Shown one piece after another: positions 61,589-64,000 of a stretch of 64,000 nucleotides of DNA. Every line of letters starts with the position of its first letter. The stretch's first letter is position 1. The notes under the pieces were generated by a model, which worked only from the letters and a program-made list of their open reading frames with translations, was not told where the DNA came from and did no database searches. The stretch comes from Euryarchaeota archaeon UBA557. Lineage in GTDB: Archaea > Thermoplasmatota > Poseidoniia > Poseidoniales > Thalassarchaeaceae. The stretch spans positions 1-64,000 of the forward strand of contig DARI01000008.1 in assembly GCA_002503285.1 (NCBI GenBank), in the 5' to 3' direction. The position numbers and the translations under genes were made by a program.

Positions 61589-63076
61589 TCATGTTTGCCA
61601 TTCGACGAATTCCTCCACAGGCAGAGAATATTCATCTGAATTTGGCCAATTTAACAATCCAGCAAGAAAAATTATAGCTGATTGATTTGCAAATTTTGTA
61701 GAAATTTCAATATCCAGTAAACCTTCACAACCATACGCCTCACATCCTATTGGTGCAAATGCATAATGTCCAGAATTATTCAATATTGCATAATAGATTA
61801 AACTGTTACCAAGTGAAAAAGCAGTATTATTTACTTCAGTTATTGTAGTAGTATCATCCAAATTACCTGATAAAATCATAGTAGGTACTCCAACTTTTGA
61901 AATTCCTTGATCGAGTATCGAACCATTCCAAGGAGATAATAATAAAGCCCCCCATATTCTATCATCTTTGAACTGACTTATTCCATTATTAGAATAATTA
62001 TTTTCCAAATTATCTTTGATTTTACAAATTACTAATTCTTCTTGGTTACATCTATCTTCAAGATCCGAAGTTAATATCTCAGCACCAGACAATAACATTG
62101 AATTGTACCCTCCCGTTGATTGACCTATCATTGCATATCCTTCATTTGGAGATATACAATTTTCAAACGGACCGGAAATACCATTTTGCCTTATTAACCA
62201 GTCAAATGAATCTTTAATATCCGAAGGCATTGAAAGAATGGCTTGGTGGAAATAATCTATGTTTATGTCCCATATAGTCATATGTGGATGATCAGGGGCA
62301 ACGGAAATAAATCCATGACTTGCCAAATGGGACATTAAGAAAGATGATCCCCATCTAATACTTGGAAATCCATGACTATACATTGCAACTGGCCTTAATT
62401 CTGAACAATCAGGTAAAGCATCTTCCAATCCAGAGTCGCCGAAAGTAGAATCATAGACTACATTATCTCCTGTGATATCATTTGTTGGATACCAAACCTG
62501 TATAGTGATTTCGTGACCTCTTGGAGACATGTAAGACAGTTCCATTGAGCCGACATTGAATGGCCCTTCTGAGTTTAGAGACGTGAACGGAGTAAGGGCG
62601 AACTGATCGGTAATATCTAGGATACCATCATTATCATCGTCGTCGTCAAGGTTATCTCCTATATTGTCGCCATCATTATCTGACCATTCTAAACCATAAT
62701 TAGGAAAAGCATCAATATTATCCCCATAACCATCGCCATCAGAATCATGTGATTCACTCCTGTCATTTGGAAATACATCTTCATTATCGCCATATCCATC
62801 ATTATCTGAATCTTTAGATTCATCTGAATTAAAAGGGAATATATCTAATTCATCTAAAACACCATCTGAATCATCATCTTGATCGCATGCATCGCCTTGG
62901 CCATCGCCATCAAAATCTTCCTGGCTTGGATTAGATTCCTGTATACAATTATCAATATCATCAAATAATCCATCTCCATCGGTATCATTTGAAGTCAGGC
63001 ATCCAGATATTAAAGCAGTCAATATCATAATAAACAAAAAGATATGCATTGTATTTGAACAAGATAATTTCAACAT
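61589..63076 (-). CDS. Lipoprotein alpha/beta hydrolase with calcium-repeat stalk
   Basis: Up to 495 residues. A hydrophobic signal ends in a lipobox-like LISGC, suggesting lipid attachment (a start at Met10, 63049, would be equally good). Next come about five thrombospondin type 3-like repeats (DTDGDGLFDDIDNC; DFDGDGQGDACD; DSDNDGYGDNED, about residues 30-165). An alpha/beta hydrolase follows, related to PAF-acetylhydrolase or dienelactone-hydrolase folds: oxyanion region MYSHGFPS, nucleophile IGQSTGGYNS and His near ILNNSGHYAFAP. The repeats could hold the enzyme away from the membrane. Likely role: ester hydrolysis at the cell surface. Confidence 0.8.
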   Translation of the reverse strand: MLKLSCSNTMHIFLFIMILTALISGCLTSNDTDGDGLFDDIDNCIQESNPSQEDFDGDGQGDACDQDDDSDGVLDELDIFPFNSDESKDSDNDGYGDNEDVFPNDRSESHDSDGDGYGDNIDAFPNYGLEWSDNDGDNIGDNLDDDDDNDGILDITDQFALTPFTSLNSEGPFNVGSMELSYMSPRGHEITIQVWYPTNDITGDNVVYDSTFGDSGLEDALPDCSELRPVAMYSHGFPSIRWGSSFLMSHLASHGFISVAPDHPHMTIWDINIDYFHQAILSMPSDIKDSFDWLIRQNGISGPFENCISPNEGYAMIGQSTGGYNSMLLSGAEILTSDLEDRCNQEELVICKIKDNLENNYSNNGISQFKDDRIWGALLLSPWNGSILDQGISKVGVPTMILSGNLDDTTTITEVNNTAFSLGNSLIYYAILNNSGHYAFAPIGCEAYGCEGLLDIEISTKFANQSAIIFLAGLLNWPNSDEYSLPVEEFVEWQT

Positions 63077-63121
63077 CTAATCTCTCCTCATGGAATGCGA
63101 TAAATAAAGTTGTACTATCAT

Positions 63122-64000
63122 TTAAAACACCATATCAGTCCAAGTTTCTGCCCACAAATCATAGATTGCTATACTTAAATTACCAGTAGAATTAGTTCTT
63201 ACGGTGTATATGTCTCCATTTGATACTAGGTTTTCTCCAAGATAGTCGACCCAATTAAATTCCCACCAAGAACCATCATCTATAGTAAAATTTGCAGCCT
63301 TTAAGTCTAATCTCATTGAAATTATTGAAGTTGCGTTACTTCCATTTACAGTTAAACCATGTATTTCTAGTTCATCTGGATTGATGTCAATAGAGAGTGT
63401 ATCTGAAATTATTCCGGACCAATAAGTAAGATTATCGTCATTCACAATAGGGTCTGGATTGAGAATAAATGGTGCGGGCGCCCTAATAAAACCATTATTT
63501 ATAGATATAGAAACATTTTCAGTAGATACTTTAAGGATAAAATTATCAGTATCTGAGTATGTTTCAATTGCGACTATAACTGGGGGGATGCCACGAGTTT
63601 CTACATATATGGAGTGAGTTTGATTAATTGCAGTTGCAACTAATTGGTTTGATGTGAGATCAACGGATATAGTCCAGTCCAAGTTAGATATATCATTAGT
63701 ATTAAATGCAAATGGAGGCCAAAATCCATCCGGATTCTCTGCAGCAGATTTTGCTAATTTAATAAAAGGATTGGAATAACCTGTTATTTGATCTCTGCCT
63801 TCATACCATTCATTGCCGACTCTGTAATTATTAGTCTCATTACCTTCAATGTACTCATTATCTATTATAATTGATTCACCCAATACTAATCTAGATGAAA
63901 TAGAACTCAAACCTGATTCTTCGTCTTTAGCCACATTCCAATATATTTCACCTCTTTGACTTTGTTGTTCGGATACCAAATATGCCTCTACACGGAGTTG
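63122..64000 (-). CDS. Secreted beta-rich protein, 5' end beyond window
   Basis: At least 293 residues with a stop at 63122. The frame is open to the window end (seven codons before the TTG at 63979), so the true start lies outside. It is rich in N, S, T and I and in beta-strand patterns, such as TNNYRVGNEWYEGRDQITG and GFIRAPAPFILNPDP, without cysteines. No signal can be seen because the N-terminus is missing. No catalytic motif is visible. It lies 45 bases upstream of the lipoprotein hydrolase on the same strand; a surface role is suggested by composition only. Confidence 0.65.
   Translation of the reverse strand, partial: QLRVEAYLVSEQQSQRGEIYWNVAKDEESGLSSISSRLVLGESIIIDNEYIEGNETNNYRVGNEWYEGRDQITGYSNPFIKLAKSAAENPDGFWPPFAFNTNDISNLDWTISVDLTSNQLVATAINQTHSIYVETRGIPPVIVAIETYSDTDNFILKVSTENVSISINNGFIRAPAPFILNPDPIVNDDNLTYWSGIISDTLSIDINPDELEIHGLTVNGSNATSIISMRLDLKAANFTIDDGSWWEFNWVDYLGENLVSNGDIYTVRTNSTGNLSIAIYDLWAETWTDMVF

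Overview
The window looks like a piece of a planktonic archaeal genome, most likely Marine Group II (Candidatus Poseidoniales, Thermoplasmatota) or its close relative Marine Group III. This is inferred from gene content; there is no rRNA gene here to place it. Archaeal information-processing genes are present (aRF1 with NIKS and GGQ motifs, aIF2 beta, class I lysyl-tRNA synthetase, the tRNA C56 methyltransferase, archaeal UMP kinase, CDP-archaeol synthase, an XPD-like helicase). They sit among many bacterial-type metabolic genes (lipA/lipB, a branched-chain-type 2-oxoacid dehydrogenase, folB/folP, hexameric glutamate dehydrogenase, carAB). Very large calcium-repeat surface proteins are also present. 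DNA is AT-rich throughout, genes are tightly packed, and no intergenic gap exceeds 300 bases. There is no sign of prophage, insertion sequence or CRISPR.

Layout. 1-7.4 kb: a membrane protein cut by the window edge, purD, carS, a surface-anchored protein, gdhA with a structured leader, and an HD phosphohydrolase. 7.4-10.8 kb: a ribbon-helix-helix regulator, a small basic protein, an XPD/DinG-like Fe-S helicase and an orphan. 10.8-22.7 kb: two surface proteins on the minus strand, one of 2980 residues with thrombospondin type 3 repeats, a transglutaminase-like domain and a DUF4129-like tail, and one of 980 residues. 22.8-24.1 kb: tRNA-Leu(UAA), folB and a short-chain reductase. 24.1-31.0 kb: a plus-strand cassette lipA - E1 alpha - E1 beta - E2 - E3 - lipB, which should both build and lipoylate a 2-oxoacid dehydrogenase. 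31-38.4 kb: a UbiX-like protein, a SAP-domain/transmembrane/M28 peptidase fusion, argS, aRF1, pyrH and small zinc-ribbon and membrane proteins.

38.4-50 kb: a NOG1-type GTPase, a divergent gene with a palindrome over its TATA-like region, pterin carbinolamine dehydratase, a nitroreductase, a quinone-oxidoreductase-like protein, aIF2 beta, dut, a PyrE-like regulator, lysS and carBA. 50-55.1 kb: the tRNA methyltransferase with a coupled membrane protein, and a folP - TraB - YeiH-like - TauE-like operon. 55.1-64 kb: a thiolase, a flotillin with an NfeD/YuaF-like partner and two tiny membrane proteins, a hotdog thioesterase with an ABC exporter, a calcium-repeat lipoprotein hydrolase, and a secreted protein cut by the window end.

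Together the genes suggest a heterotroph that takes up or degrades peptides and amino acids (M28 peptidase, glutamate dehydrogenase, branched-chain oxoacid dehydrogenase, thiolase). It has de novo purine and pyrimidine enzymes, a partly bacterial-style folate route and an elaborate calcium-stabilised cell surface.
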